The notes beneath the pieces were generated by a model. The model had not been told where the DNA came from, searched no databases, and saw only the letters and a list, made by a program, of their open reading frames with translations. This document shows, piece by piece, positions 51,174 through 59,269 of a stretch of 64,000 nucleotides of DNA. Source of the stretch: Enterocloster asparagiformis (GTDB taxonomy: Bacteria > Bacillota > Clostridia > Lachnospirales > Lachnospiraceae); assembly GCA_018380885.1 (NCBI GenBank), contig JAGZSY010000001.1:304190-368189 (forward strand), in the 5' to 3' direction. The position numbers were made by a program, and so were the translations under genes. The number at the start of each line of letters is the position of its first letter. Position 1 is the stretch's first letter.

Positions 51174-52163
51174 ATGAAGAAATTTATCAACGATCCTTCC
51201 ATGGTGGAGGAGCAGATGATTCAGGGCATGGTCAAGGCCCACCCGCAGTATCTGCGCAAGCTGGACTGCGGCAATGTGGTGGTGCGGGCTGTGAAAAAAA
51301 CGGACAAGGTGGCGATCATCAGCGGCGGCGGCAGCGGACATGAGCCGGCCCACGCCGGATACGTGGGCCTGGGCATGCTGGACGCCGCGGTGGCCGGAGC
51401 CGTGTTCACCTCCCCCACGCCGGATCAGATCTATGAGGCGGTCAAGGCGGTGGACACCGCTGCGGGCGTGCTGATGGTGGTGAAGAATTACACCGGCGAT
51501 GTGATGAATTTTGAAATGGCCGCGGAGATGGCGGCTGACATGGACGATATCCAGGTCAGATACGTGGTGGTCAACGACGACGTGGCGGTGAAGGACAGCC
51601 TGTACACGGTAGGCCGGCGCGGTGTGGCCGGAACCGTATTTGTGCACAAGATCGCCGGTGCCCTGGCGGAGTCCGGCGCCACTCTGGATCAGGTGGAGGC
51701 TGTGGCCCGGAAGGTTATAGACAACGTGCGCACCATGGGAGCGGCCATCGCGCCCTGCACGGTGCCCGCGGCGGGGACGCCGGGATTTACGCTGGCCGAG
51801 GACGAGATGGAGGTGGGCATCGGTATCCATGGGGAGCCGGGAACACACCGGGAGACCATGAGGACAGCCGACGAGACGGCCGACATGCTGCTGGAGCAGA
51901 TTCTGGGAGATTTGGACTACAGCGGGCGTGAGGTGGCCGTGATGGTCAACGGGGCCGGGGCCACGCCCTTAATGGAGCTGTACATCATCAACAATCACGT
52001 GGCCGACGTGCTGGCGGCAAAGGGCATCAGCGTGTATCGGACCTTTGTGGGCGAGTACATGACCTCCCTGGAGATGCAGGGCTTTTCCATCAGCCTGCTG
52101 CGCCTGGACGACGAGATGAAGGCGCTGCTGGATGCGCCGGCGGACACGCCGGCATGGCGATAG
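51174..52163 (+). CDS. dhaK: Dihydroxyacetone kinase subunit DhaK
   Basis: PTS-dependent dihydroxyacetone kinase subunit of 329 residues. It binds dihydroxyacetone covalently through a His, in VGIGIHGEPG (His219), and has the start FINDPSMVEEQMIQGMVKAHP plus SGGGSGHEPAHAGYVG. Phosphate comes from DhaM via ADP bound to DhaL. Start ATG 51174 follows GGAAAGGGG. The K, L and M genes follow in order. Confidence 0.95.
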   Translation: MKKFINDPSMVEEQMIQGMVKAHPQYLRKLDCGNVVVRAVKKTDKVAIISGGGSGHEPAHAGYVGLGMLDAAVAGAVFTSPTPDQIYEAVKAVDTAAGVLMVVKNYTGDVMNFEMAAEMAADMDDIQVRYVVVNDDVAVKDSLYTVGRRGVAGTVFVHKIAGALAESGATLDQVEAVARKVIDNVRTMGAAIAPCTVPAAGTPGFTLAEDEMEVGIGIHGEPGTHRETMRTADETADMLLEQILGDLDYSGREVAVMVNGAGATPLMELYIINNHVADVLAAKGISVYRTFVGEYMTSLEMQGFSISLLRLDDEMKALLDAPADTPAWR

Positions 52164-52175
52164 GGGCGGTTTGTC

Positions 52176-52802
52176 ATGGCGGATGCGAGACAGATTCTGG
52201 AAATCATTGGGGCTATGGAGAAAACCATCGGAGCGCAGAAGGAGTATCTGACCCAGCTGGATCAGCCGATCGGGGACAGCGACCACGGCATCAACCTGGA
52301 CCGCGGTTTTAAAGCGGTGGGGCAGAAGCTCTCCGGGATGGAGGGAAAGGATATCGGCTCCGTGTTAAAGGACGTGGGCATGACCCTGGTCTCCACCGTG
52401 GGCGGGGCTTCCGGCCCGCTGTACGGTTCAGCCTTCATGAAGGCGGGCGCCGCGGCTGCGGGAAAAACGGAGATCGATGCCGACGATTTTCTGGCCATGC
52501 TGGAGGCGGCTGTGGAGGCCGTGAAGAAGCGGGGGCGCGCCCAGGTGGAGGAGGCGACCATGCTGGATGCCATGTGTCCGTCCCTGGAGGCCATGAAGCG
52601 GGCGAGAGCCGGAGGCGAAGGGGCGAAGGCCATGCTGGAGGCCGGCGTGAAGGCCGCCTGGGCAGGGGCGGAGCACACCAAGGACCTGGTCGCCACCAAG
52701 GGGCGGGCCAGCTACGTGGGCGAGCGCGGGCTGGGGCATCAGGACCCCGGGGCCACGTCCTACTCGTACCTGTTGGAGACAATTGCACATTGTATACAGT
52801 AA
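52176..52802 (+). CDS. dhaL: Dihydroxyacetone kinase subunit DhaL
   Basis: Nucleotide-binding subunit of 208 residues, holding ADP that is rephosphorylated by DhaM. Typical stretches are LDQPIGDSDHGINLDRGF (Mg-ADP ligands), GGASGPLYGSAFMKAG, GDADAGD-like region TMLDAMCPSLEAM and the end GHQDPGATSYSYLL. The ribosome-binding site is weak. It sits 12 bases after dhaK. Confidence 0.93.
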   Translation: MADARQILEIIGAMEKTIGAQKEYLTQLDQPIGDSDHGINLDRGFKAVGQKLSGMEGKDIGSVLKDVGMTLVSTVGGASGPLYGSAFMKAGAAAAGKTEIDADDFLAMLEAAVEAVKKRGRAQVEEATMLDAMCPSLEAMKRARAGGEGAKAMLEAGVKAAWAGAEHTKDLVATKGRASYVGERGLGHQDPGATSYSYLLETIAHCIQ

Positions 52803-52913
52803 ATGGAACGGATTGGCGGATCCGTCCCAGCCGGACGCGGGCCCAGGGTAAATCCGGGATGAGAGCCGGAGGGAGGGAACTGTATCCAATCGAGATAAAA
52901 GGGGGATGGGAAT

Positions 52914-53294
52914 ATGGTAGGACTTGTCGTTGTGTCCCACAGCGAAAATCTGGCAAAGAGCGTGGTGGAGCTCACCGCGCTGATGGCGCCGGCGGCGCCC
53001 GTGGCTGCGGCAGGCGGAATGGCCGACGGCGGCTTTGGCACCAGCTTTGAGAAGATCAGGGACGCCATCGAGTCCGTGCGCTCGGAGGACGGCGTGCTGG
53101 TGATTATGGATTTGGGCAGCGCGGTGATGACCACGGAGATGGTGGTGGAGCTGTTCGAGGGCGAGAAGGTGGAGATGGTGGACTGCCCGCTGGTGGAGGG
53201 GGCCGTGGTGGCAACCATCGATTCGGTGGGCGGCATGAGCTTTGAGGATATCAAGGCGGATTTGGCAAAGGTCGGCACCGCGCCGAAATTTTAA
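52914..53294 (+). CDS. dhaM: DhaM phosphotransferase subunit, EIIA domain only
   Basis: A 126-residue EIIA(Man)-like protein with the active His9 in VVSHSENLAK, and the ending MSFEDIKADLAKVG. It receives phosphate from HPr and passes it to ADP on DhaL. In E. coli DhaM carries HPr and an Enzyme I N-terminal domain in addition; here only the EIIA domain is coded, as in Lactococcus-type systems. It lies 111 bases after dhaL, followed by a terminator. Confidence 0.9.
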   Translation: MVGLVVVSHSENLAKSVVELTALMAPAAPVAAAGGMADGGFGTSFEKIRDAIESVRSEDGVLVIMDLGSAVMTTEMVVELFEGEKVEMVDCPLVEGAVVATIDSVGGMSFEDIKADLAKVGTAPKF

Positions 53295-53304
53295 AAGAGC
53301 CGGG

Positions 53305-53358
53305 AAAACGGTTTGGCAGGAGGGCGGCTTGGCCGCGCTTTAGCCAAGCCGTTTTTTT
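53305..53358 (+). terminator. Terminator of the glpK-dha operon
   Basis: AAAACGGTTTGGC (53305-53317) pairs with GCCAAGCCGTTTT (53343-53355), with a G-T pair, followed by a T tract. Confidence 0.8.
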
Positions 53359-53377
53359 CGTTGTGCGGACAAGGCTG

Positions 53378-53406
53378 TTACCAATTTCGTTGGACGGGAA
53401 TATACT
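53378..53406 (+). promoter_or_regulatory. Promoter for the YtaF-like gene
   Basis: TTACCA (53378-53383), 17-base spacer, TATACT (53401-53406). Confidence 0.55.
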
Positions 53407-53431
53407 AAAAGAAAAAGCAACGGATGGCAAT

Positions 53432-54058
53432 ATGCTGAAAATGATTATGTTTGTCCTTGCGCTCTGTACGGACACCTTTGTGGCCAGCCTGGCCTACGGC
53501 GCCAACCAGGTGCAGATATCCTGGCAGAAAGCGGCGGCCTTAAGCGGCATCTGCAGCGGCTGTCTGGGGTTGGCGCTGGGCCTGGGCGTCCTGGTCCAGG
53601 CGCTGGTCCCCCCGGAGTTTGCCAGGACGGTGGGTTTTGTCTGCCTCTTTTTTCTGGGAGTGATAAAGCTCCTGGATTACAGCATCAAGCGATATATCAA
53701 CAGCCATTGCGCGCTCAACAAGAATTTCCGTTTTTCCCTGTCCGGCCTGAAAATCATCATCAATATTTACGGGGATCCCATGGCGGCGGACTGGGATGAT
53801 TCCAAGTCTCTTTCCTGGAAGGAAACGGTCTGCCTGGGGCTGGCTATGTCCATCGATTCCCTGGTGGCCGGAACCATGGCCGTTTTCGTGGATTTGCCGG
53901 CGGCCCTGACCGTAGTAACCTGTTTTGTGATGGGGCTGGCGCTGATGTACGCCGGGCTCTATGCCGGCCGACGCCTGATTGCCAGGGAAGGACTGGATCT
54001 CTCCTGGCTGTCGGGACTGCTGTTCATTTTCCTGGCATTCTCGCGGACCAGGGGATAG
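53432..54058 (+). CDS. ytaF: MntP/YtaF-family membrane protein
   Basis: A 208-residue membrane protein with about six helices and DSKSLSWKETVCLGLAMSIDSLVAGTMA in the middle; the paired Asp-containing motifs (ALCTDTFVASLAYG and AMSIDSLVAGT) are typical of the MntP/YtaF group. MntP exports Mn(II); the YtaF branch is often annotated as a sporulation membrane protein. ATG 53432 is chosen; the site upstream (GGATGG) is weak. Confidence 0.82.
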   Translation: MLKMIMFVLALCTDTFVASLAYGANQVQISWQKAAALSGICSGCLGLALGLGVLVQALVPPEFARTVGFVCLFFLGVIKLLDYSIKRYINSHCALNKNFRFSLSGLKIIINIYGDPMAADWDDSKSLSWKETVCLGLAMSIDSLVAGTMAVFVDLPAALTVVTCFVMGLALMYAGLYAGRRLIAREGLDLSWLSGLLFIFLAFSRTRG

Positions 54059-54163
54059 ACGGCGGCGGGCCGGACAGCCCGTCTGCCCGGCCCGTCCGCC
54101 GCCCGTTCCGCGCCCAAACGGCGGATTCAGGATAATTTAAGAAGAACGTAAAGTTTTGGGGCG

Positions 54164-54185
54164 CCGTCCATGTTATAATGGACGG
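54164..54185 (+). promoter_or_regulatory. Inverted repeat overlapping a -10 box
   Basis: CCGTCCAT (54164-54171) and ATGGACGG (54178-54185) flank GTTATA; TATAAT (54174-54179) lies inside the repeat. It may be an operator that blocks the promoter of the next gene, 30 bases downstream. Confidence 0.5.
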
Positions 54186-54215
54186 AGAACGCGATGCGGG
54201 CAAGGAGGAAGGATT

Positions 54216-55076
54216 ATGAAAAAAATTTGGACAACCATTGCGGCGGCCCTGGTTTTGGCTGTGGCCCTGGGCGCGGGGCCAGCCTACGCCCATGATGCGG
54301 AGTACGGTATGATGAACGGAGAGCAGGACGGGCTGCTCTTAGGCACGGTTGAGGAGGCCGGGGAGGACTGGGCGGTTCTGAAGGACGTGAAGGCTCTTCC
54401 GTCCGGGGACAAGGGCGGATTTCTGGACCGCCAGCTGCCGCCGGAGGAGGTGCCTGAGCGCCTGAAGGTGACGGGATTGCGGCCCTACGGCATCTCATAC
54501 AGCGGCGAGGAGAGACCGCGGGCCGGTCAGTATATGCTGGTGAGCGCCGACCGCCAGGAGAATGGGGACTGGAAGGCGCTGTGGCCGCCCTATGAGGTCA
54601 GCAGTCCGGATCCCGCCGCCCTGGAGTTTCAGCCGGAGGGAGAAAAGACCCTGCAGGGCTTTGCCTGGGAATGGTTCGTGCACACGGGCGGCGCGGAGCA
54701 CAATTTCAGCTATGACTACGGCGGCGATGTGGAGACTCTGTGCCTCAGGAGAACCCAGGCCGACGGGAGCGTAAAAGACGAGATTATTTTCCAGCGGGAA
54801 AAGCCGGCGCAAGGCGGGGAGAGCGGCAGCGCTTCAGCCCAGGACGGGACCGGCGGGCAGAGCGCGGCGCTGTCTGAATCGGAAACGGCTGCAGAGCCCT
54901 CCGAGGCTGCAAAAACGTCGGACGCGGCTCAGGCCTCCGGCGCGGCAGAGCAGGCCGCGGGGCAGGCAGAGGCCCAGGACGTAAACGCCGTGGGGCTGGA
55001 GGCCGTGCTGATCGCGGTGGCGGCCGGTTTCTTCGGCGGCATGGTGATTACCAGGCTGAAAAAGAGAAAACGATAA
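54216..55076 (+). CDS. Secreted protein with C-terminal membrane anchor
   Basis: A 286-residue protein. The N-terminus MKKIWTTIAAALVLAVALGAGPAYAHDAE is a signal peptide with an AYA site near residue 25. A polar domain follows (about 30-190). Then comes an Ala/Ser/Glu/Gln-rich linker (about 200-255) and a last membrane helix (VLIAVAAGFFGGMVI) with a basic tail KKRKR. This resembles a surface protein held by its C-terminal helix. No family was recognised. ATG 54216 follows AAGGAGGAAGG. Confidence 0.7.
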   Translation: MKKIWTTIAAALVLAVALGAGPAYAHDAEYGMMNGEQDGLLLGTVEEAGEDWAVLKDVKALPSGDKGGFLDRQLPPEEVPERLKVTGLRPYGISYSGEERPRAGQYMLVSADRQENGDWKALWPPYEVSSPDPAALEFQPEGEKTLQGFAWEWFVHTGGAEHNFSYDYGGDVETLCLRRTQADGSVKDEIIFQREKPAQGGESGSASAQDGTGGQSAALSESETAAEPSEAAKTSDAAQASGAAEQAAGQAEAQDVNAVGLEAVLIAVAAGFFGGMVITRLKKRKR

Positions 55077-55119
55077 AAAATGCCGGGAGCGCAAAAAAAC
55101 TTGTGCTCCCGGCATTTTT
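55075..55119. terminator. Bidirectional terminator
   Basis: AAAAATGCCGGGAGC (55076-55090) pairs with GCTCCCGGCATTTTT (55105-55119). It ends the surface protein gene and the convergent ECF gene. Confidence 0.85.
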
Positions 55120-55147
55120 GTGAGGTTTTTCGCCCAGGCAGCGGCCC

Positions 55148-55669
55148 TTATCTGGCGGCCATCATCTGTCTCATATCCGGCACGGCCGCCAGCAGGGGGA
55201 ACAGGGCGGTGGAGATCACAAGTCCGCTGATTCCCTGGATCAAATTGGCGGGCACGCTGGCCAGGGCGGCCGGAACCCCGTAGATAAAGCTCTCGCAGAA
55301 GCAGTAGCCCCCAGCCACCAGCGCCACGTCGATGAGGCCGCAGATTGCCACCGCAACCGTGCGGTTTTTTACATGTCCGGACAGCCGCTTGAAGGCGTGG
55401 CCGGCCAGAAAGGCGATCAATCCCTTGATGGCAAAGGTGATGGGCACGTAGAGAAAGTATCCGCCCAGAAGGTCGGCCATGGCGGAGCCGAGGCCGGCGG
55501 CCAGAAAGGCGGCGCCCGGATTTAAAAAGATGCCGCAGAGGATCACCACCGCGTCGCCGGGATGGATGTAGCCGCCGGTCCCCGGCGTGGGGATGCGGAT
55601 GGCCATGGTTGCGACGCAGGCCAGAGCCGCGAAAAGCGCAGTGATCACCAGTTTCTTTGTCTGTTTCAT
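55148..55669 (-). CDS. ECF transporter S component
   Basis: Substrate-binding membrane subunit of 173 residues with about six helices. The stretch TPGTGGYIHPGDAVVILCGIFLNPG, then SAMADLLGGYFLYVP, is typical of S components that work with a shared energising module (EcfAAT), which is not coded here. The vitamin or substrate cannot be told from sequence. It has a TATAGT box (55714-55709) at the expected distance on the minus strand. Confidence 0.75.
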   Translation of the reverse strand: MKQTKKLVITALFAALACVATMAIRIPTPGTGGYIHPGDAVVILCGIFLNPGAAFLAAGLGSAMADLLGGYFLYVPITFAIKGLIAFLAGHAFKRLSGHVKNRTVAVAICGLIDVALVAGGYCFCESFIYGVPAALASVPANLIQGISGLVISTALFPLLAAVPDMRQMMAAR

Positions 55670-55866
55670 AAGTGGAGTACCTCCTCGTTTTCTGTGAATG
55701 TTGGTATTACTATAACGGAAAAGTGGACTGAAAGAAATATCCAGTTATATTTAAAATAACCAGTCCAGTTGGCAGGGCGTTTTTTGGACGGGCGGGGCTG
55801 GCGTCCGGCATTGTGGATAGATAATTGGGATATTCCCATGATTCTTCGGCATAATCAATAAAAAGT
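55670..55866. other. Divergent intergenic region
   Basis: Between the ECF S gene and rpiR. It holds a palindromic stretch GTTATATTTAAAATAAC (55743-55759), inside the minus-strand upstream region of the ECF gene, a possible operator. No riboswitch could be recognised with confidence. Confidence 0.4.
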
Positions 55867-55896
55867 TTCACATTTTCCCGCTCAATGCGGTATAAT
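55867..55896 (+). promoter_or_regulatory. Promoter for the MurNAc operon
   Basis: TTCACA (55867-55872), 18-base spacer, TATAAT (55891-55896). TTGAGAAACAA just downstream (55905-55915) contains a small inverted repeat and could be an RpiR site. Confidence 0.6.
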
Positions 55897-55986
55897 GACT
55901 CATGTTGAGAAACAATGTTGCATATGACGGTAGATTTATTGAATTATTGTTTTATTAAGCATATCATAGATACAGGAGGACGAAAC

Positions 55987-56871
55987 ATGAAGAGTGTTTT
56001 GGTACGGCTGAATAAATACCAGCTGCAAATGACGCCGGCGGAGAGCGAGGTGGTCCAGTACATACTGCACAATCCCGAGAAGGCGGCGGAGCTGTCGGTC
56101 CACGAGCTGGCGGCCAGGGCGTTTTCATCGTCTGCGACCATCGTGCGGATGTGCAGGCGCCTGGGCTTTGATGGGTACAAGGAGCTGCGGCGCTCGCTCC
56201 AGTATGAGCTGGCGGTGCGCAAGCAGTCCGAGCAGGAGAAGCGCGACGAGGTGTCGCGGGAGGACTCCCTGGAGCAGATGGTGGATAAGATCACCTACAA
56301 AAATATCGTTTCCCTGGAGGAGACGAAGAACCTGGTGGATCTGCCGGTGCTGCAAAAGTGTGTGGACCTTCTGTGCGCTGCCAGGACCATCTGCCTGTTC
56401 GGCATCGGCTCCTCGCTCTGCGTGGCCCGGGATGCCTACCTGAAATTCCTGCGCCTGGATAAGGCCTGTATTCTCAACGACGACTGGCATTCGCAGCTGC
56501 TCCAGGCCCGCAATATGCTGCCGGAGGACGTGGGGCTGTTTATCAGCTATTCCGGGCAGACCGAGGAGCTGATCAAATGCGCGGAGGCGGTGAAGAAATC
56601 CGGCGCAAAGATGATTCTGATCACCCGGTTCGCGGCTTCGGCCCTGTCCGACCTGTCCGACTACAGCCTGTATGTGGCTGCCAACGAGTCGCTGTTCCGC
56701 AACGGGGCCATGAGCAGCCGGATCAGCCAGCTCAATATGATCGATATTCTGTACACGGCCTACGCGAACACGGATTACGATCGCTCAATGGCGCGCCTCT
56801 GCGCGACGCATATTGAGAAACCAAATTATAAAAATGCCAAGGAGGTCAATCGCTATGCTGGAACTGAATAA
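55987..56871 (+). CDS. MurR/RpiR-family regulator
   Basis: A 294-residue regulator. The N-terminal HTH_6 domain (about 1-75) contains LTPAESEVVQYILHNP-like sequence and FSSSATIVRMCRRLGFDGYKEL. The SIS sugar-phosphate domain (about 120-260) has CLFGIGSSLCVARDAYLKF and YSGQTEELIKCAEA. It probably senses N-acetylmuramic acid 6-phosphate and controls the genes behind it. Start ATG 55987 has AGGAGG seven bases ahead. Its end overlaps murQ by 17 bases. Confidence 0.9.
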   Translation: MKSVLVRLNKYQLQMTPAESEVVQYILHNPEKAAELSVHELAARAFSSSATIVRMCRRLGFDGYKELRRSLQYELAVRKQSEQEKRDEVSREDSLEQMVDKITYKNIVSLEETKNLVDLPVLQKCVDLLCAARTICLFGIGSSLCVARDAYLKFLRLDKACILNDDWHSQLLQARNMLPEDVGLFISYSGQTEELIKCAEAVKKSGAKMILITRFAASALSDLSDYSLYVAANESLFRNGAMSSRISQLNMIDILYTAYANTDYDRSMARLCATHIEKPNYKNAKEVNRYAGTE

Positions 56872-57745
56872 ACTGACCACGGAGGCCCGCAACCCGCAGA
56901 CAGCCGGATTGGACACCATGACGCCGCTGGAAATTGCCACCGTGATGAACCGGGAGGACGAACAGGTGGTGGCCGGGGTTGGCAGGGTGCTGCCCCAGGT
57001 GGCGGCCGCCATCGCCTGGGTACAGGAGGCCTTTGAGGCGGGCGGGAAATTGGTCTACATGGGCGCGGGAACCTCGGGCCGCCTGGGAGTCCTGGACAGC
57101 GTGGAGTGTCCGCCCACCTTCGGCGTTCCGCCGGAGATGGTGGTGGGGCTGATCGCCGGGGGCGAGCGGGCCTTTGTCCGGGCCGTGGAGGGGGCTGAGG
57201 ATTCGGAGGCTCTGGCCTTAGAGGAGCTGAAGGCGCTCCCGCTGACCGGGAAGGACGTGGTGATCGGGATCGCGGCTTCCGGGCGCACGCCCTACGTGAT
57301 CGGCGGTTTGCGATACGCCAGGTCCCTGGGCTGTAAAACCGTGGCTGTGGCCTGCAACGAGGGAAGCCTGGTGGGGGAGGCCGCAGACCTGGCCATTGAA
57401 CCGGTGGTGGGACCGGAGGTGCTGACCGGCTCCACCAGGCTCAAGGCGGGAACCGCCCAGAAAATGATTCTCAACATGATTTCAACCGGCGCTATGGTGG
57501 GGATCGGCAAGGTTTACCAAAACCTGATGGTGGATGTGCTGCAGACCAACGAGAAGCTGCGCGTCCGGGCCAGGAATATCGTGACCGAAGCCACGGGCTG
57601 TACGGAGGAGCGTGCCGCAAGCCTGCTGGAAGCGGCGGGCGGAAACGCCAAGACAGCCATTGTGATGGAACTGCTTGATTGCACCGCGGGGGAGGCGGAG
57701 CAAAAACTCAAATGCGCTCATGGGCATATCAGAAAATGCCTTTGA
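56855..57745 (+). CDS. murQ: N-acetylmuramic acid 6-phosphate etherase
   Basis: SIS-fold enzyme of 296 residues that splits the lactyl ether of MurNAc-6-phosphate into GlcNAc-6-phosphate and lactate. It starts LELNKLTTEARNPQTAGLDTM and has MGAGTSGRLGVLDSVECPPTFG, IGIAASGRTPYVIGG and the end of the family, GNAKTAIVMELLDCTAGEA. ATG 56855 has AAGGAGGT nine bases ahead. It is located between its regulator and the MurP permease. Confidence 0.95.
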   Translation: MLELNKLTTEARNPQTAGLDTMTPLEIATVMNREDEQVVAGVGRVLPQVAAAIAWVQEAFEAGGKLVYMGAGTSGRLGVLDSVECPPTFGVPPEMVVGLIAGGERAFVRAVEGAEDSEALALEELKALPLTGKDVVIGIAASGRTPYVIGGLRYARSLGCKTVAVACNEGSLVGEAADLAIEPVVGPEVLTGSTRLKAGTAQKMILNMISTGAMVGIGKVYQNLMVDVLQTNEKLRVRARNIVTEATGCTEERAASLLEAAGGNAKTAIVMELLDCTAGEAEQKLKCAHGHIRKCL

Positions 57746-57810
57746 CAGCTGGGGAACGCGGGATGTAAGGGGCCCGCAGGGCAAAACAGAGAAAGTGAGA
57801 GGTGAATTCG

Positions 57811-59259
57811 ATGAGTAACGAAGAGCTTGCAAGAAAAATCGTAGACCTGCTGGGGGGCAAGGAAAATATTCTGAACGCGGAGAACTGCATGACGCGCATC
57901 CGGGTCAATGTCCGGGATGGCGCCAAGGCCGACCGCGAGGGCATTAAAAATATCCCCGGCGTTCTGGGTGTGGTCGGGGATGAGCCCGACTATATCCAGG
58001 TCGTGCTGGGACCGGGCAAGGTCCGGGATGTGATGCAGATTTGCACCACCAAGCTGGGCGTAAAAGAGCAGGGAGGAAAGCCGGAGGCCGCCAAAGGCCA
58101 GGTCGGCGACTGGGAGGCCAACAAGAAGGCGGTCAAGAGCAACCAGAAGCACCAGAAGCTGATCAGCAAGGTGCGGGTCTTAGCGGACATCTTTACCCCC
58201 ATGATCCCGGCCTTTATCGCCTCCGGTATCTGCAACGGCCTGGGCAAGGTGATCAAGATCCTCATGACCAACGGCGTGCTGCCGGATGTGGTGGCTGTGG
58301 TGGTCATCTATAACATTTTTGTGCTGATCGGCAATGCGTTCCTGTCCTACATGGCGATCTTCACCGGCGTGCGGGCTGCGAAGCAGTTCGGCGTCAACGA
58401 GATGCTGGGCGGCATGATCGGCGCCGCCTCCTTGAACTCCGTGATCAACACCATTTCCACGGCCATCGGCTGGTACAACAAGGACGTGGTCAATGACTCC
58501 GTGCTGGCCACCGGCGCCGGCGGTATCATCGGCGTTGTCATCGGCGTGTGGATTCTGGCCAGGATCGAGCGCTGGGTGCACAAGCATATGCCGGAGGTGC
58601 TGGACGTGTCCTTCACGCCGCTGATCTCCATGTTGATTGCAGTGCCGCTCTTTGTGCTGCTGGTGATGCCGGCCACCGGCTGGCTGTCCACGCTGATTTC
58701 CGCGTTCCTGAACCTGTTCATCAATTCCACCAACCCGGTGGTCAGCGTGATCACTGGTTATATTCTGGCGGCCACCTTCCTTCCCCTGGTGCTTCTGGGG
58801 CTGCACCGCGGACTGGTGCCCATCTATGCCATCCAGATTGAGTCCCTGGGCGGCACCACCCTGTTCCCGGCAGTGGCTATGGCGGGAGCCGGCCAGGTGG
58901 GAGCGGCGATTGCGCTGTACATGAAGGCAAAGCGCGTGGGCAACAGCCGTTTGAACCGCGTGATCGCGGGCGCGCTGCCCGCAGGTATTCTGGGAATCGG
59001 GGAGCCCCTGATCTACGGCGTTACGCTGCCGCTTATGAAGCCCTTTATCACTGCCGGACTGGGCGCGGGCTTCGGCGGCGCCTACGTTATGCTGACCCAC
59101 GTGATGAGCACGGCCTACAGCCCCTCGGGCCTGCTGGCGGTCACCCACATGCTGCCGGAGTGCATGCTGAATTATCTGATCGGCATGGTCATCGCGTACG
59201 TGGCCTCCGCCATTATCACCTACATCTTTATCCCGGTTGAGGATATTGAGAACGCATAG
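57811..59259 (+). CDS. murP: PTS N-acetylmuramic acid EIIBC
   Basis: Membrane permease of 482 residues with EIIB first (about 1-85, Cys26 in AENCMTRIRV) and EIIC from about 110. It contains LADIFTPMIPAFIASGICNGLG and GIGEPLIYGVTLPL. There is no EIIA domain, so a general EIIA(Glc) must phosphorylate it, as for E. coli MurP. ATG 57811 has GAGAGG ahead. Together with murQ it should import MurNAc as MurNAc-6-phosphate and break it down, a peptidoglycan recycling route. Confidence 0.88.
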   Translation: MSNEELARKIVDLLGGKENILNAENCMTRIRVNVRDGAKADREGIKNIPGVLGVVGDEPDYIQVVLGPGKVRDVMQICTTKLGVKEQGGKPEAAKGQVGDWEANKKAVKSNQKHQKLISKVRVLADIFTPMIPAFIASGICNGLGKVIKILMTNGVLPDVVAVVVIYNIFVLIGNAFLSYMAIFTGVRAAKQFGVNEMLGGMIGAASLNSVINTISTAIGWYNKDVVNDSVLATGAGGIIGVVIGVWILARIERWVHKHMPEVLDVSFTPLISMLIAVPLFVLLVMPATGWLSTLISAFLNLFINSTNPVVSVITGYILAATFLPLVLLGLHRGLVPIYAIQIESLGGTTLFPAVAMAGAGQVGAAIALYMKAKRVGNSRLNRVIAGALPAGILGIGEPLIYGVTLPLMKPFITAGLGAGFGGAYVMLTHVMSTAYSPSGLLAVTHMLPECMLNYLIGMVIAYVASAIITYIFIPVEDIENA

Positions 59260-59269
59260 GAGAGAAGAG

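Noticed and set aside
55670..55866. Vitamin riboswitch before the ECF S component
   Set aside because: No conserved core of known classes could be found by eye in the upstream sequence.
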